A stretch of 64,000 bases of DNA, from positions 88,332 through 152,331 of the forward strand of contig NZ_BSTM01000018.1 of NCBI RefSeq assembly GCF_030269515.1. The letters are read 5' to 3'. Each line of letters starts with the position of its first letter. The stretch's first letter is position 1. The position numbers and the translations under genes were made by a program. The DNA comes from Actinomadura sp. NBRC 104412 (GTDB lineage: Bacteria; Actinomycetota; Actinomycetes; Streptosporangiales; Streptosporangiaceae). Positions 32,157 through 40,384 of the stretch are shown here, one piece after another. The notes beneath the pieces are model-generated. The model saw nothing but the letters and a program-made list of their open reading frames with translations. It did not search any database and was not told where the DNA came from.

Positions 32157-32483
32157 CTACTCGTCGTGCTCCTGGGGCGGCAGCGCGGCCACGATCGGGT
32201 GGTCCTTGTCGATCTTGCCGACCTTGGAGGCGCCACCGGGCGAGCCCAGGTCGTCGAAGAACTCCACATTGACCTTGTAGAAGTCCTTCCACTGATCGGG
32301 GACGTCGTCCTCGTAGTAGATCGCCTCAACCGGGCAAACCGGCTCGCAAGCACCGCAGTCGACACACTCGTCGGGGTGGATGTAGAGCTGGCGCTTCCCT
32401 TCGTAGATGCAGTCGACCGGGCATTCCTCGATGCATGCCTTGTCGAGCAGGTCCACACAGGGCTGCGCAATGACGTAGGTCAC
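32157..32483 (-). CDS. fdxA: 7Fe ferredoxin
   Basis: 108 residues. MTYVIAQPCVDLLDKACIEE and the two cluster motifs, C-x7-C-x3-CP near residues 9-22 ([3Fe-4S] type) and CVDCGACEPVCP near 40 ([4Fe-4S]), mark the actinobacterial seven-iron ferredoxin. It is a soluble electron carrier for cytochromes P450, oxidoreductases and other partners. The C-terminal half is the usual acidic extension. The start is sure from family length. It is divergent from the small GNAT-like N-domain gene, as in related genomes. Confidence 0.95.
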   Translation of the reverse strand: MTYVIAQPCVDLLDKACIEECPVDCIYEGKRQLYIHPDECVDCGACEPVCPVEAIYYEDDVPDQWKDFYKVNVEFFDDLGSPGGASKVGKIDKDHPIVAALPPQEHDE

Positions 32484-32594
32484 GTCGGTGACTCCTCTCG
32501 GGTTTTCCGGCCCCGCCGCACGTCACGGCTCACCGCATGCTCGCTGTGAATAGTATTGCCATCACGGCTCGGTCGATTCGACACGGGGGTCCTC

Positions 32595-32843
32595 ATGTCC
32601 GGCCACATCGCCGCGCGGCTGGTGGTGACCATCACGCCCGCCGACGTCGGCCAGCGGATCTCGCTGCGCCGCCGGATGGCAACGGGAGAGTACAGCGACG
32701 TGGTGGGGGTTCTCGAATCCTGGTCCGGCGGACTGCTGCGGGTGCGGCGGCGCACCGGCGAGACGGTCGAGGTCCCCGAGGAGATCATGGTGGCGGCCAA
32801 GGTGGTGCCGCCGCAGCCACCACCTCGCCGCCGCCCACGATAA
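32595..32843 (+). CDS. stand-alone N-terminal domain of a ferredoxin-linked GNAT protein
   Basis: 82 residues: VTITPADVGQRISLRRRM, DVVGVLESWSGGLLRVRRR, TVEVPEEIMVAAKVVPPQPP. This is the SH3-like beta domain that in other actinomycetes begins a GNAT acetyltransferase divergent from fdxA. Here it stops right after the linker, and no GNAT domain follows before the convergent deacetylase gene. ATG 32595 is preceded by GGGGGT. It is either a truncated gene or a single-domain version. Confidence 0.55.
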   Translation: MSGHIAARLVVTITPADVGQRISLRRRMATGEYSDVVGVLESWSGGLLRVRRRTGETVEVPEEIMVAAKVVPPQPPPRRRPR

Positions 32844-32893
32844 AGAGCGCCTCCCGCGCCCTATTTCGTCACCGCGTCCTTCACCGCAGGGCC

Positions 32894-33673
32894 TTACTCA
32901 AGGTTCGTGTACGTGGCCTGCGCCTCGAACCGCTTGCCCTGGAACAGTTCCGACACCGTCACCAGCGTGAAACCGCGTCCCTTCAAGGTCGACAGCATTT
33001 TCGGCACCGCCCTGACGGTGGACCCGTGCGTGTCGTGCAGAAGGATGATCCCGCCGGGCCGCGCCTCCTTCATCCCGGTGGCGATGCCCTTGCGGGCCTT
33101 CGTCCGATGCCAGTCCATGCAATCCACGCTCCAGGTGATCTGCGGCATGCCCGCCGCGCGCGCCACCCGCTCATCCGTCGCCCCGTACGGCGGACGGAAC
33201 AGCTTGGGCGTGACGCCCGAAGCCTGCCTGACCGCCTGCTGCGTGAGCTGGATCTGCCTGCGCATCGCGCGCGGCGAAAGGCTGGGCATGATCGGGTGGG
33301 ACCAGCTGTGGTTGCCGACCTCGTGCCCCTCGTGGACCATCCGCCGCACCGTGGAGCCATGCCGTTCCACGTTCTGCCCCAGGACGAAGAAGGTGACGCG
33401 CGTGTCGGACCGGCGCAGCGTGTCGAGCAGCTTGGGGGTGTGGACGCTGGGGCCGTCATCGAACGTCAACGCCACACACCTCACCTTGGCGCAGTCGATC
33501 CGCCGCTGGGCGGGGGGCAGGGCGGGACGGGCGGCCTGGTTCCCCGCGGCCGGCGCCTGGTCGCTCTCGACCTCCGCGCCGCCGTTCCCGGCTCGCATCG
33601 TGCCGCAACCGGTGGCAAGCGCCGAGAAGAACAGTCCCAATACGAAGAGTGCCCGATAAATAGTGCTTCGCAC
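32894..33673 (-). CDS. lipoprotein polysaccharide deacetylase (NodB/CE4)
   Basis: 259 residues. GTG 33673 (after AGGGGGCAAG) opens a lipoprotein signal: RALFVLGLFFSALATGC, with Cys of LATGC as lipid site. The CE4 domain follows: TFDDGPS (catalytic Asp and metal Asp), HEVGNHSWSHP (metal H-x3-H), RPPYGA, and LLHDTHGS (C-terminal His). It would remove N-acetyl groups from peptidoglycan or another extracellular glycan. A perfect palindrome lies 21 bases upstream of the start. Confidence 0.85.
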   Translation of the reverse strand: MRSTIYRALFVLGLFFSALATGCGTMRAGNGGAEVESDQAPAAGNQAARPALPPAQRRIDCAKVRCVALTFDDGPSVHTPKLLDTLRRSDTRVTFFVLGQNVERHGSTVRRMVHEGHEVGNHSWSHPIMPSLSPRAMRRQIQLTQQAVRQASGVTPKLFRPPYGATDERVARAAGMPQITWSVDCMDWHRTKARKGIATGMKEARPGGIILLHDTHGSTVRAVPKMLSTLKGRGFTLVTVSELFQGKRFEAQATYTNLE

Positions 33674-33693
33674 CTTGCCCCCTAAAACGTCTT

Positions 33694-33711
33694 GAATTGG
33701 ACATCCAATTC
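33694..33711. promoter_or_regulatory. 18-bp palindrome upstream of the deacetylase
   Basis: GAATTGGA-CA-TCCAATTC is a perfect 8-bp dyad with a 2-base centre, AT-rich against its surroundings, 21 bases before the deacetylase start. It is an operator candidate or a leader hairpin; the regulator is unknown. Confidence 0.5.
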
Positions 33712-33848
33712 GCTCGTGGGGCGCTAGATACCCTAAGGATCTGGCGGTCACACACCAACGTTTCCCCTGGTTAGGGTGAACTTCCCTCGTACCCCAAAAT
33801 GACCGTCAACTCGGCGTAAGAGCGGCAGATCCGGGCAGCGGACAACGC

Positions 33849-34736
33849 TTATGGCACAGGCCAATCGGGGACCTCGGCCGGAAGATCCTCGCTGATCCGC
33901 ATGACGAAACGGGCCGGTCGCTTTTCGAGAAACGACGTCACGCCCTCGGCCGCGTCGGGGGCGCCGCCGAGTGCCGCCATCAGCCGGGAATCGGCGCCAT
34001 GTGCGTCCCAGGGGGACGGTGCCGACAGACCGGACCACATGAGCCGGCGGATCACGGCGACGGAGACCGCCGACGTGTTGTCGGCGATCTCGCGGGCCAG
34101 CGCGTACGCCGCCGGCAGCAGCTCGTCCGGCGGGTACACGCGGGAGACCAGCCCGCCCGCCAGGGCCTCTCCGGCGTCGAATACCCGTCCCGTGGCGGCC
34201 CATTCCATCGCCTGCGCGATTCCGACCAGGCGCGGCAGGAACCAGCTCGACGCCGCCTCGGTGACGATCCCGCGCCGGGCGAAGACGAACCCGAACCTGG
34301 CCTTGTCGCTGGCCAGCCGCACGTCCATCGGCAGCGTCAGGGTCACGCCCACGCCGACCGCGGCGCCGTTGAACGCGGCGATCACCGGCTTGAGGCAGCG
34401 CGCGATCCGCAGCGCCACCTTCCCCCCGCCGTCGCGCGGCGTGCCGTCCTCCAGGACGTCGGTGTCGCCCTGGTACCTGTCCGGGGACTTCTCCCGGTCG
34501 AACGTGGCGCCGCCGTGCCCGAGATCGGCGCCCGCGCAGAACGCCCTCCCGGCCCCGGTGACCACGACGGCCCGCACGTCGTCGTCGGCGTCGATCCGGT
34601 CGAACGCGTCGATCAGCTCCGCGCACATCGTGTAGGTGAAGGCGTTCATGCGATCGGGGCGGTGGAGGGTGATCGTGGCGATCGCGTCGCGAACCTCGTA
34701 CTCGATCTCGCCGTACGGCACCTGGCTCTTCGGCAA
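33849..34736 (-). CDS. enoyl-CoA hydratase/crotonase-family protein
   Basis: 295 residues with the crotonase core: ATITLHRPDRMNAFTYTM, GAGRAFCAGADLGHGG (oxyanion-hole loop), VIAAFNGAAVGVGVTLTLPM and GIVTEAASSWFLPRLVGIAQ. The two glutamates of classical hydratases are not at their usual places (VGVT and FARRG occur there), whereas TEAASSW is typical of a separate subgroup. The reaction may therefore differ from water addition. TTG 34736 follows GGAAGGACC. It stands alone. Confidence 0.8.
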   Translation of the reverse strand: MPKSQVPYGEIEYEVRDAIATITLHRPDRMNAFTYTMCAELIDAFDRIDADDDVRAVVVTGAGRAFCAGADLGHGGATFDREKSPDRYQGDTDVLEDGTPRDGGGKVALRIARCLKPVIAAFNGAAVGVGVTLTLPMDVRLASDKARFGFVFARRGIVTEAASSWFLPRLVGIAQAMEWAATGRVFDAGEALAGGLVSRVYPPDELLPAAYALAREIADNTSAVSVAVIRRLMWSGLSAPSPWDAHGADSRLMAALGGAPDAAEGVTSFLEKRPARFVMRISEDLPAEVPDWPVP

Positions 34737-34821
34737 CTGTCGGTCCTTCCCGTGGCGCGGCCCGGGGCGGCGGCTCGCGGTCCCGGGTTGAACAGAATCC
34801 GATTCTAAAAAGGCGGGGGCG

Positions 34822-35223
34822 TCAGGAGTGGGCGGAGGGGAAGAGGGCGAGAAGGACCTCGCGGCGCCAGTCCTCGACCCGCCCGGTGAAGCCGCCCGGC
34901 GGGACCGCCACCAGATCGCCCCGATCGGCCTTGAGCCCGATCAGGACCGGCGTGCCGCCCTCGCCTTCGGGGGTGAGCTCCATCTCATATGGCTCATGTG
35001 ACTCAGATGGCTCAGATGGGCCGCCGGCCGGAACGCGCGCGAGCCGCCCGGCCAGCGCGGCAAGCACGCGCGCCCAGCCCTGACCCAGGTACGGGGGCAG
35101 GCCGGAGACACGGAGCTCGGGCCTTCCGCGCGCCGCGAGGCCCCGGGTGCGCAGCTCCAGGCCCTCCGGACGCTCGGTCCCCACGATCCTGATCTCGGCC
35201 CCGGCCGCGTCCCGCCCGTCCAT
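34822..35223 (-). CDS. hypothetical protein
   Basis: 133 residues, no family recognised. It starts at ATG 35223 (MDGRDAAGAEIRIVGTERPE), has an alpha/beta look, a Pro/Ser/Glu-rich middle (GGPSEPSESHEPYEMELTPE) and ends VEDWRREVLLALFPSAHS. Codon use is normal for the window. The 3' neighbour on the same strand is the crotonase 85 bases away, but there is no firm sign of an operon. Confidence 0.6.
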   Translation of the reverse strand: MDGRDAAGAEIRIVGTERPEGLELRTRGLAARGRPELRVSGLPPYLGQGWARVLAALAGRLARVPAGGPSEPSESHEPYEMELTPEGEGGTPVLIGLKADRGDLVAVPPGGFTGRVEDWRREVLLALFPSAHS

Positions 35224-35361
35224 GGCCCGACCGTAGCCGACCGCGCGCCGCCGCGGGCCGCCGGGGGCCTCACGCCTGACCTGCGTGAAACGGAACGTGC
35301 AGAGGCGGCCCGCATCGGCAACGCGACCTCATCCCGAGGACCGATCGGATAAATTACGACG

Positions 35362-36180
35362 GTGAACTGGGCCGTGACGACGTACGACTCCGCGTTCGGG
35401 TACGTCTCCGCGCATGGCGCGCCACTGGTGGACCTGCTCGACCCGCAGCCCGGCGAGCGGATCATCGACCTGGGGTGCGGCACCGGCGCGTTCACCGCGG
35501 AGATCGCCGAGCGGGGCGCAGAGGTACTGGGCATCGACGGCTCGCCCGAGATGATCTCGCAGGCCACCGCGCAGCATCCCGGGCTGTCCTTCGCGGTCGG
35601 CGACGCCTACGAGTTCACCACCACCGAGCCCTACGACGCGGTCGCCTCCAACGCCGCGCTGCACTGGATGACCCGCGATCCCGACGCGGTGATCGCGCGG
35701 GTGCACGCGGCGCTGCGTCCGGGCGGGCGGTTCGTGGGCGAGCTGGGCGGCGCCGGCAACTGCGCGGAGCTGATCGTGGCGATGCAGACCGCCTGGCGGG
35801 TCTTCGGGCTCGGCGAGCCGGAGCTGCCGTGGTACTTCCCCAGCCCCGCCGAGTACGCCACCCGCCTTGAGGAGGGCGGGTTCACTCTGCGGCTGCTCGA
35901 ACACGCCGACCGCCCGTCCCGGATGACCGAGGGCCCCAACGGCGCCGCGGACTGGGTCCGCGTCTACGCGCCCCGCGCCCTCGCCGACGTGCCGCCGGAG
36001 CTGGTCGAGCCGCTGCTCGCCCGCATCAACGACCTCGCCGCGCCCGCGTTGCGACGCGAATCCGGGTGGGTCGCCGACTACGTGCGCCTGCGTTTCGCCG
36101 CCGTGCGCAAGCCCGACGGGCCCGTGCCCATGCCCGACGGGCTCTCCTCCGGCGGGCTCGGGCAGACCCCCATCATCTAG
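35362..36180 (+). CDS. class I S-adenosylmethionine methyltransferase
   Basis: 272 residues. Motif I is IIDLGCGTGAFTAEIAERGA near residue 32, motif II VLGIDGSPEMI, and YDAVASNAALHWM near 93, a pattern shared with trans-aconitate methyltransferase-like enzymes. The C-terminal part (PWYFPSPAEYATRLEEGGF) fits the same group. GTG 35362 gives the natural N-terminus. The substrate is not predictable. Confidence 0.78.
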   Translation: MNWAVTTYDSAFGYVSAHGAPLVDLLDPQPGERIIDLGCGTGAFTAEIAERGAEVLGIDGSPEMISQATAQHPGLSFAVGDAYEFTTTEPYDAVASNAALHWMTRDPDAVIARVHAALRPGGRFVGELGGAGNCAELIVAMQTAWRVFGLGEPELPWYFPSPAEYATRLEEGGFTLRLLEHADRPSRMTEGPNGAADWVRVYAPRALADVPPELVEPLLARINDLAAPALRRESGWVADYVRLRFAAVRKPDGPVPMPDGLSSGGLGQTPII

Positions 36181-36225
36181 CGTCGGTCCCCGCCCCTCCG
36201 CGGAGTCGAACGTAGGGTTGGGCCC

Positions 36226-36906
36226 ATGCTCCGCCTGCGAGACCACCACACCGGACAGCTCCAGGAGCTTCCGCCGTACGCGCTGCACATCCACGTCCAC
36301 GGGGGAGGCGAGAGGGCTCTGATCACCGCGGACCTGCTGCGGCGGCTGGCGGAGCGGTCGCGCCGCAGGGTCGCCCTGACCCGTTCCGCGGAGGTACGGC
36401 CGCACGTCGGCTTCGGCGAGCTGAACCTTCCCGAGGTCGGCGCCATCGCGCCCGATCTGGTGCCCGAGGGCGCGGTGTGGGTGGGGACCCAGCCCGTGCC
36501 GGGCCGCCGCTGCCTCGTCGTCCCGCCGGAACGGTACGCGTGGGAGAAGCTGGTGGAGAGCACACGGGTCGATCCGCTGTGCGTTCGGCTGGCAATCCTG
36601 CGCGAACGCTACGACGCCCCGGACGTGATGGACGGCGATCTGGTCGTCGGCGCCGGCGACGACCTCGCGCACTGGCGGGAGTCGATGGCCGAGTGGTCCA
36701 CCCGGCCGGGACGTCCCATGGACCGCGCGTACGCGGACCGCGCCGAGGAGGCGTTGGCGGACGATCTCGACAGCCCCACCGCCCTGGCCGTCCTGGACGA
36801 GCTGACCGCCGACCCGAGCGTCGAGCCCGGGGCCAAGCTGGAGACCGTCATCCAGCTCGACCTGATCCTCGGGCTCGACCTGGTCTCCGGCATCGGCCGC
36901 GCCTGA
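36226..36906 (+). CDS. cysteinyl-tRNA synthetase-like protein lacking catalytic motifs
   Basis: 226 residues. The beginning (LRLRDHHTGQLQELPP) and the end (RAEEALADDLDSPTALAVLD, then QLDLILGLDLV) recall the first strand and the helical region of CysS/MshC-type class I synthetases. Between them the zinc cysteines, HIGH and KMSKS motifs are not seen and the Rossmann core is shortened. It may be a decayed paralogue with a new binding role. ATG 36226 is sound. It is 45 bases from the methyltransferase gene on the same strand. Confidence 0.5.
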   Translation: MLRLRDHHTGQLQELPPYALHIHVHGGGERALITADLLRRLAERSRRRVALTRSAEVRPHVGFGELNLPEVGAIAPDLVPEGAVWVGTQPVPGRRCLVVPPERYAWEKLVESTRVDPLCVRLAILRERYDAPDVMDGDLVVGAGDDLAHWRESMAEWSTRPGRPMDRAYADRAEEALADDLDSPTALAVLDELTADPSVEPGAKLETVIQLDLILGLDLVSGIGRA

Positions 36907-36923
36907 TCCCGCCTGCCTACCGG

Positions 36924-37868
36924 TCACACCTCCAGCAGTGTCTTGCCCACGGTGGCGCGGGACTCGATCGCCGCGTGCGCGTCGGCGGCCCGCTCCAGTG
37001 GGAACCGCTGGCCGATCACCGGGCGCAGCCGTCCCGCCCGCGCCTCGTCCAGCGCGCTCTCGGTGGCCGCGCGCAGCAGCTCCGGCGTGGGCCGCGGCTG
37101 GACGAGGGCGACCCCGCGGGCACGGGCCTTCTCCTCGGGAACGCCCGCCCACTCGCCGCTCGCGAGCCCGAAGCTGACCATCCGCCCGCCGCGCCGCAGC
37201 AGGTCGAACGCGGCCCGGCCGATGTCGCCGCCGACCCCGTCGAACACCACGTCCACCGGTCCCGCCGTCCGCGTCCACCCCGGTCGCGTGTAGTCGACCA
37301 CCACGTCGGCTCCCACGTCCCGTGCGACCGCGCCCTTGCGGTCACCGCCCGCCGCCGCCACGACCTCGGCACCGGCGGCCTTGGCGAGCTGGACGAGCAG
37401 GGTCCCCACTCCCCCGGCCGCCGCCTCCACCAGGACCCGTTCACCGGCCCGCGGCGACGCCGCGCCCATCATCAGCGTGGCCGTACGGCCATCGGCGAGC
37501 AGAGCGACCGCGTCGTCCAGGGCGAGCCCTTCGGGGACCACGAACAGACCTGCCGCGTCCACGGCGGCCAGCTCCGCGTACCCGCCCGAACCGCCCGTGC
37601 CGCTCACCACCCGGGCGCCGAGCAGACCGGGATCGGCGCCGTCCCCGACGGCCGCGACCACACCGCCGACCCCGTTCCCCGGGATCAGCGGCGGCTCCCC
37701 CTTGAACGGCCCCTGGCCGTCCCCGGCCCTGAACTGCGTCTCCACGAACGTCACGTTGGCGAACCGCACCTCGACGAGGACCTGCCCGGCCCCCGCCACC
37801 GGATCCGGCGCGTCACCCGCGACGAGGACGCCGGGTCCGCCGAACTCCTTCAACCACACCGCGCGCAT
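36924..37868 (-). CDS. zinc-independent NADPH:quinone oxidoreductase-type dehydrogenase
   Basis: 314 residues of the MDR superfamily. IPGNGVGGVVAAVGDG, VLVEAAAGGVGTLLVQLAKA (NADP Rossmann) and VDVVFDGVGGDIGRAAFDLL are diagnostic; the catalytic and structural zinc cysteines are absent. Relatives reduce quinones or enones. ATG 37868 follows GGGGGAAGG, so the longer upstream frame is not used. It is divergent from the YnfA-like gene by 70 bases. Confidence 0.85.
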   Translation of the reverse strand: MRAVWLKEFGGPGVLVAGDAPDPVAGAGQVLVEVRFANVTFVETQFRAGDGQGPFKGEPPLIPGNGVGGVVAAVGDGADPGLLGARVVSGTGGSGGYAELAAVDAAGLFVVPEGLALDDAVALLADGRTATLMMGAASPRAGERVLVEAAAGGVGTLLVQLAKAAGAEVVAAAGGDRKGAVARDVGADVVVDYTRPGWTRTAGPVDVVFDGVGGDIGRAAFDLLRRGGRMVSFGLASGEWAGVPEEKARARGVALVQPRPTPELLRAATESALDEARAGRLRPVIGQRFPLERAADAHAAIESRATVGKTLLEV

Positions 37869-37938
37869 CGCCTTCCCCCTCTCCTCGACGCCCACCCTGC
37901 AACCTCGACCGGAGTCGAGGTCAAGTACCGTCACGCCC

Positions 37939-38271
37939 ATGACGATCGCCCGGTCCCTGCTGCTCTTCGCCCTCGCGGCGCTCGCCGAGATCGGCGGTGC
38001 CTGGCTGGTCTGGCAAGGGGTCCGCGAACACCGCGGCATCGCCTGGATCGGCGCGGGCGTCGTGGCGCTCGGCCTGTACGGCTTCGCCGCCACCCTCCAG
38101 CCGGACGCCCATTTCGGCCGCATCCTCGCCGCCTACGGAGGGGTCTTCGTCGGCGGCTCCCTGCTGTGGGGCATGGTCCTGGACGGCTACCGGCCCGACC
38201 GCTACGACGTCATCGGCGTCACCCTGTGCCTGCTGGGCGTGGCCGTCATCATGTACGCCCCCAGAACCTGA
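37939..38271 (+). CDS. UPF0060 (YnfA-like) membrane protein
   Basis: 110 residues with four membrane helices. LLLFALAALAEIGGAWLVWQ, ATLQPDAHFGRILAAYGGVF and PDRYDVIGVTLCLLGVAVIM are the UPF0060 signature, and the length fits the family (about 108). Relatives are small-multidrug-resistance-like proteins of uncertain transport role. ATG 37939 is the natural start. Confidence 0.87.
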   Translation: MTIARSLLLFALAALAEIGGAWLVWQGVREHRGIAWIGAGVVALGLYGFAATLQPDAHFGRILAAYGGVFVGGSLLWGMVLDGYRPDRYDVIGVTLCLLGVAVIMYAPRT

Positions 38272-38393
38272 CGTTCGACGAGCCCCTCCCGCCCCAGCTT
38301 TCCGCAACGAATCCCTTTTCTCGCTTCAAGCTCCTCTGTAAGCTTTCGCGCGTACTCCGCCTCGTTATCGCGACTGGACCATCAGGGATGGCG

Positions 38394-38987
38394 ATGCACG
38401 CCCGGTTGGTACGTTCCTCCTCCTACGGGCGTCCCTGCCTACGACCCGTCCTCCTTTTGGGCGTACTCGTCCTGTCCTTGGCGGCCTGCGGCAACGACAC
38501 GTCCTCGGGCACCTTTCGACCCAACGGCTCGCTGGCGGGCAACACCCCGCCCGCCTCCGCTCCGGACGCGCAGGCGCCCTCGGCCCTTCCCACGGCGCAG
38601 GTGAACAAGACCGTCCTGGCCCGCTACGCCGAGTTCAGGAGGATCTACAGCCAGGCGTACAGAAGCAACGACCCCGCCCGGCTCGCCGCGGTGGCCGTGG
38701 ACCCGATCCTCGCCGAGACCACGCGTTCCATCGAACGCTTCCAGGCCAGGAACGAGGTCTGGCGCTTCACCACCGTCTCCAACGCCCGGATCTACGGCCG
38801 TTCACGTGACGGCCTCACCGTCTACGTCATCGACTGCCTGCGCACCCTGGGCGCCTACCGCTACTCGTTGAGGACGGGGAAGCGGATCGGGACCATCCCC
38901 GAAGAGTCCTCCCTGTACCGGACGGCGGTCCGCTACGTCCAGGGCACCTGGAAGGTCTCCGACTCCGTACGGGACAAGCAATGCTGA
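38394..38987 (+). CDS. hypothetical lipoprotein
   Basis: 197 residues. The signal LRPVLLLGVLVLSLAACGND has a lipobox (LAAC), a polar proline-rich linker and a folded domain with FRRIYSQAYRSNDPARLAAV, RFTTVSNARIYGR and GLTVYVIDCLRTLGAYRYSL, which resembles NTF2-like secreted domains. ATG 38394 has AGGG six bases upstream; ATG 38388 is an alternative. The stop overlaps the start of the next secreted protein gene by seven bases, so they are an operon. Function unknown. Confidence 0.72.
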   Translation: MHARLVRSSSYGRPCLRPVLLLGVLVLSLAACGNDTSSGTFRPNGSLAGNTPPASAPDAQAPSALPTAQVNKTVLARYAEFRRIYSQAYRSNDPARLAAVAVDPILAETTRSIERFQARNEVWRFTTVSNARIYGRSRDGLTVYVIDCLRTLGAYRYSLRTGKRIGTIPEESSLYRTAVRYVQGTWKVSDSVRDKQC

Positions 38988-39721
38988 CACTGCGCACCAC
39001 CCCACGCCGTACCACCTCACGCCGTGCCGCCCGCAGAACCGTCGTCACGGTGGGCGCCATGGCGGCCGTTCTGATCGGCGTGCCCTCGGCGCACGGCGCG
39101 CCTCCGGTCTGCAACAGTCCCGGCTTCCTTTGCGGCGAGATCACGTCCCCTGGAGGCTCTTCGGGCGGCCGTGCCCCGTCAGGCGGTGGCGGCGGCACCA
39201 CGGTTCCGACCCCCGACCCCGACGTCACCAACAACTTCCAGGATCTCGGGGCGGCCGCGCCCACGACCGTGGACCTGGCCCAGCGGGTCAGGGACCTGGC
39301 GCCCTTCCCCTCCGTCACGGTGCACACCTCACCGGCCGACCGGACCTACGTCCGGGTGCGCACCGGTCTCTGGGTGGACGGCTTCCAGCCCGTGCAGACG
39401 GAGCCGATCACCCTGGCGGGCCAGACCGTGCAGGTGACGGCGCAGCCGAAGTCGGTCACCTGGAACCTGGGCGAGACCAGCATCACCTGCACCGGTCCGG
39501 GCAGGCCGAACGACACCTCGTGCGGCCACACCTACCAGCGCTCGTCCGCGCGCCAGCCGGGCGGGGCCTACCGCGTCAGCGCCGTCATCACCTGGACCGT
39601 CTCCTGGACCTGCGCGGGCGCCGCCTGCGACGACGCGGCGGGAACCCTCCCCGACGAGGAGATCCCCTCGGTGCCGGTCTCCCTGGTCGTGGACGAGATC
39701 CAGGCCAACACCCGCCCCTGA
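38981..39721 (+). CDS. hypothetical secreted protein
   Basis: 246 residues. A twin-arginine-rich basic start, hydrophobic segment and SAHGAPP cleavage region form a signal peptide. A Gly-rich linker (GGSSGGRAPSGGGGG) leads to a beta-sandwich-like domain: VRTGLWVDGFQPVQ, VQVTAQPKSVTWNLGE and ITWTVSWTC. Four or more cysteines suggest disulfides. It overlaps the lipoprotein gene; the pair probably acts together at the cell surface. Confidence 0.7.
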   Translation: MLTLRTTPRRTTSRRAARRTVVTVGAMAAVLIGVPSAHGAPPVCNSPGFLCGEITSPGGSSGGRAPSGGGGGTTVPTPDPDVTNNFQDLGAAAPTTVDLAQRVRDLAPFPSVTVHTSPADRTYVRVRTGLWVDGFQPVQTEPITLAGQTVQVTAQPKSVTWNLGETSITCTGPGRPNDTSCGHTYQRSSARQPGGAYRVSAVITWTVSWTCAGAACDDAAGTLPDEEIPSVPVSLVVDEIQANTRP

Positions 39722-39742
39722 ACCCGGCGTTCCGGCGCTGAC

Positions 39743-40372
39743 CTAGCGTTCGGCGGCCAGCCCCACGCCCAGGGTGATGAAGATGCCGCCGGTGGCGGCG
39801 TCCAGGCGGCGGCGGACGGTCGTGCGGCGGCGGAGCCAGGTGCCGATCCGGCCGGCCAGGACGCCGACCGTCCCGTCGACCACGAACTCCAGCGCGATGA
39901 GGATCGCGCCGAGGATCGCAAACTGCAACCAGACGTGCCCCAGGGAGGGGTCGATGAACTGCGGCAGGAACGCGATGGTGAAGGTGACCATCTTGGGGTT
40001 CAGGAGGTTGGTCACCAGGCCGTTGACGTAGGCGCGCCGGCCCGGCATGCCGGTGCCGGACGCTGGGTCGTCCTGGTCACGGCCGCGGTTGCGGATGGCC
40101 TGGACGCCCAGATAGATCAGGTACGCGGCGCCGGCCACGCGGACCACCGTGAAGGCGTACGGGACGGCCGCGAAGAGGGCCGCCAGGCCCGCCGCCGCGA
40201 CGGCTATGTGGACGGCCTCGCTCGTCGCGACGCCGGCGGTGGCGAGCAGCCCGGCGCGGGCGCCCCCGCGGATCCCGCAGCCGAGGACGAACATCATGTC
40301 CGGCCCCGGGGTGACCATGGCGATGATGGTGGTCACCGTGAAGACCGCGAGAAGTCCCTGATCAACTGGCAT
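39743..40372 (-). CDS. LysE-family amino-acid exporter
   Basis: 209 residues with about six membrane helices. IIAMVTPGPDMMFVLGCGIR, AYLIYLGVQAIRNR and NLLNPKMVTFTIAFLPQF are the LysE/RhtB pattern. These proteins export amino acids by proton antiport. ATG 40372 lies 12 bases past the stop of the oxidoreductase gene upstream, so they may be co-transcribed. Confidence 0.87.
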   Translation of the reverse strand: MPVDQGLLAVFTVTTIIAMVTPGPDMMFVLGCGIRGGARAGLLATAGVATSEAVHIAVAAAGLAALFAAVPYAFTVVRVAGAAYLIYLGVQAIRNRGRDQDDPASGTGMPGRRAYVNGLVTNLLNPKMVTFTIAFLPQFIDPSLGHVWLQFAILGAILIALEFVVDGTVGVLAGRIGTWLRRRTTVRRRLDAATGGIFITLGVGLAAER

Positions 40373-40384
40373 ACCGGAAGTGTG

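Noticed and set aside
28355..32272. 1305-codon plus-strand frame
   Set aside because: GC-rich shadow frame of the fusion gene, which runs on opposite dapC; almost pure R/G/A/P content and no motifs.
32521..32594. TGTGA with a later TCACG upstream of the small GNAT-like domain gene, considered as a Crp site
   Set aside because: The half sites are 12 bases apart instead of 6 and the match is poor.
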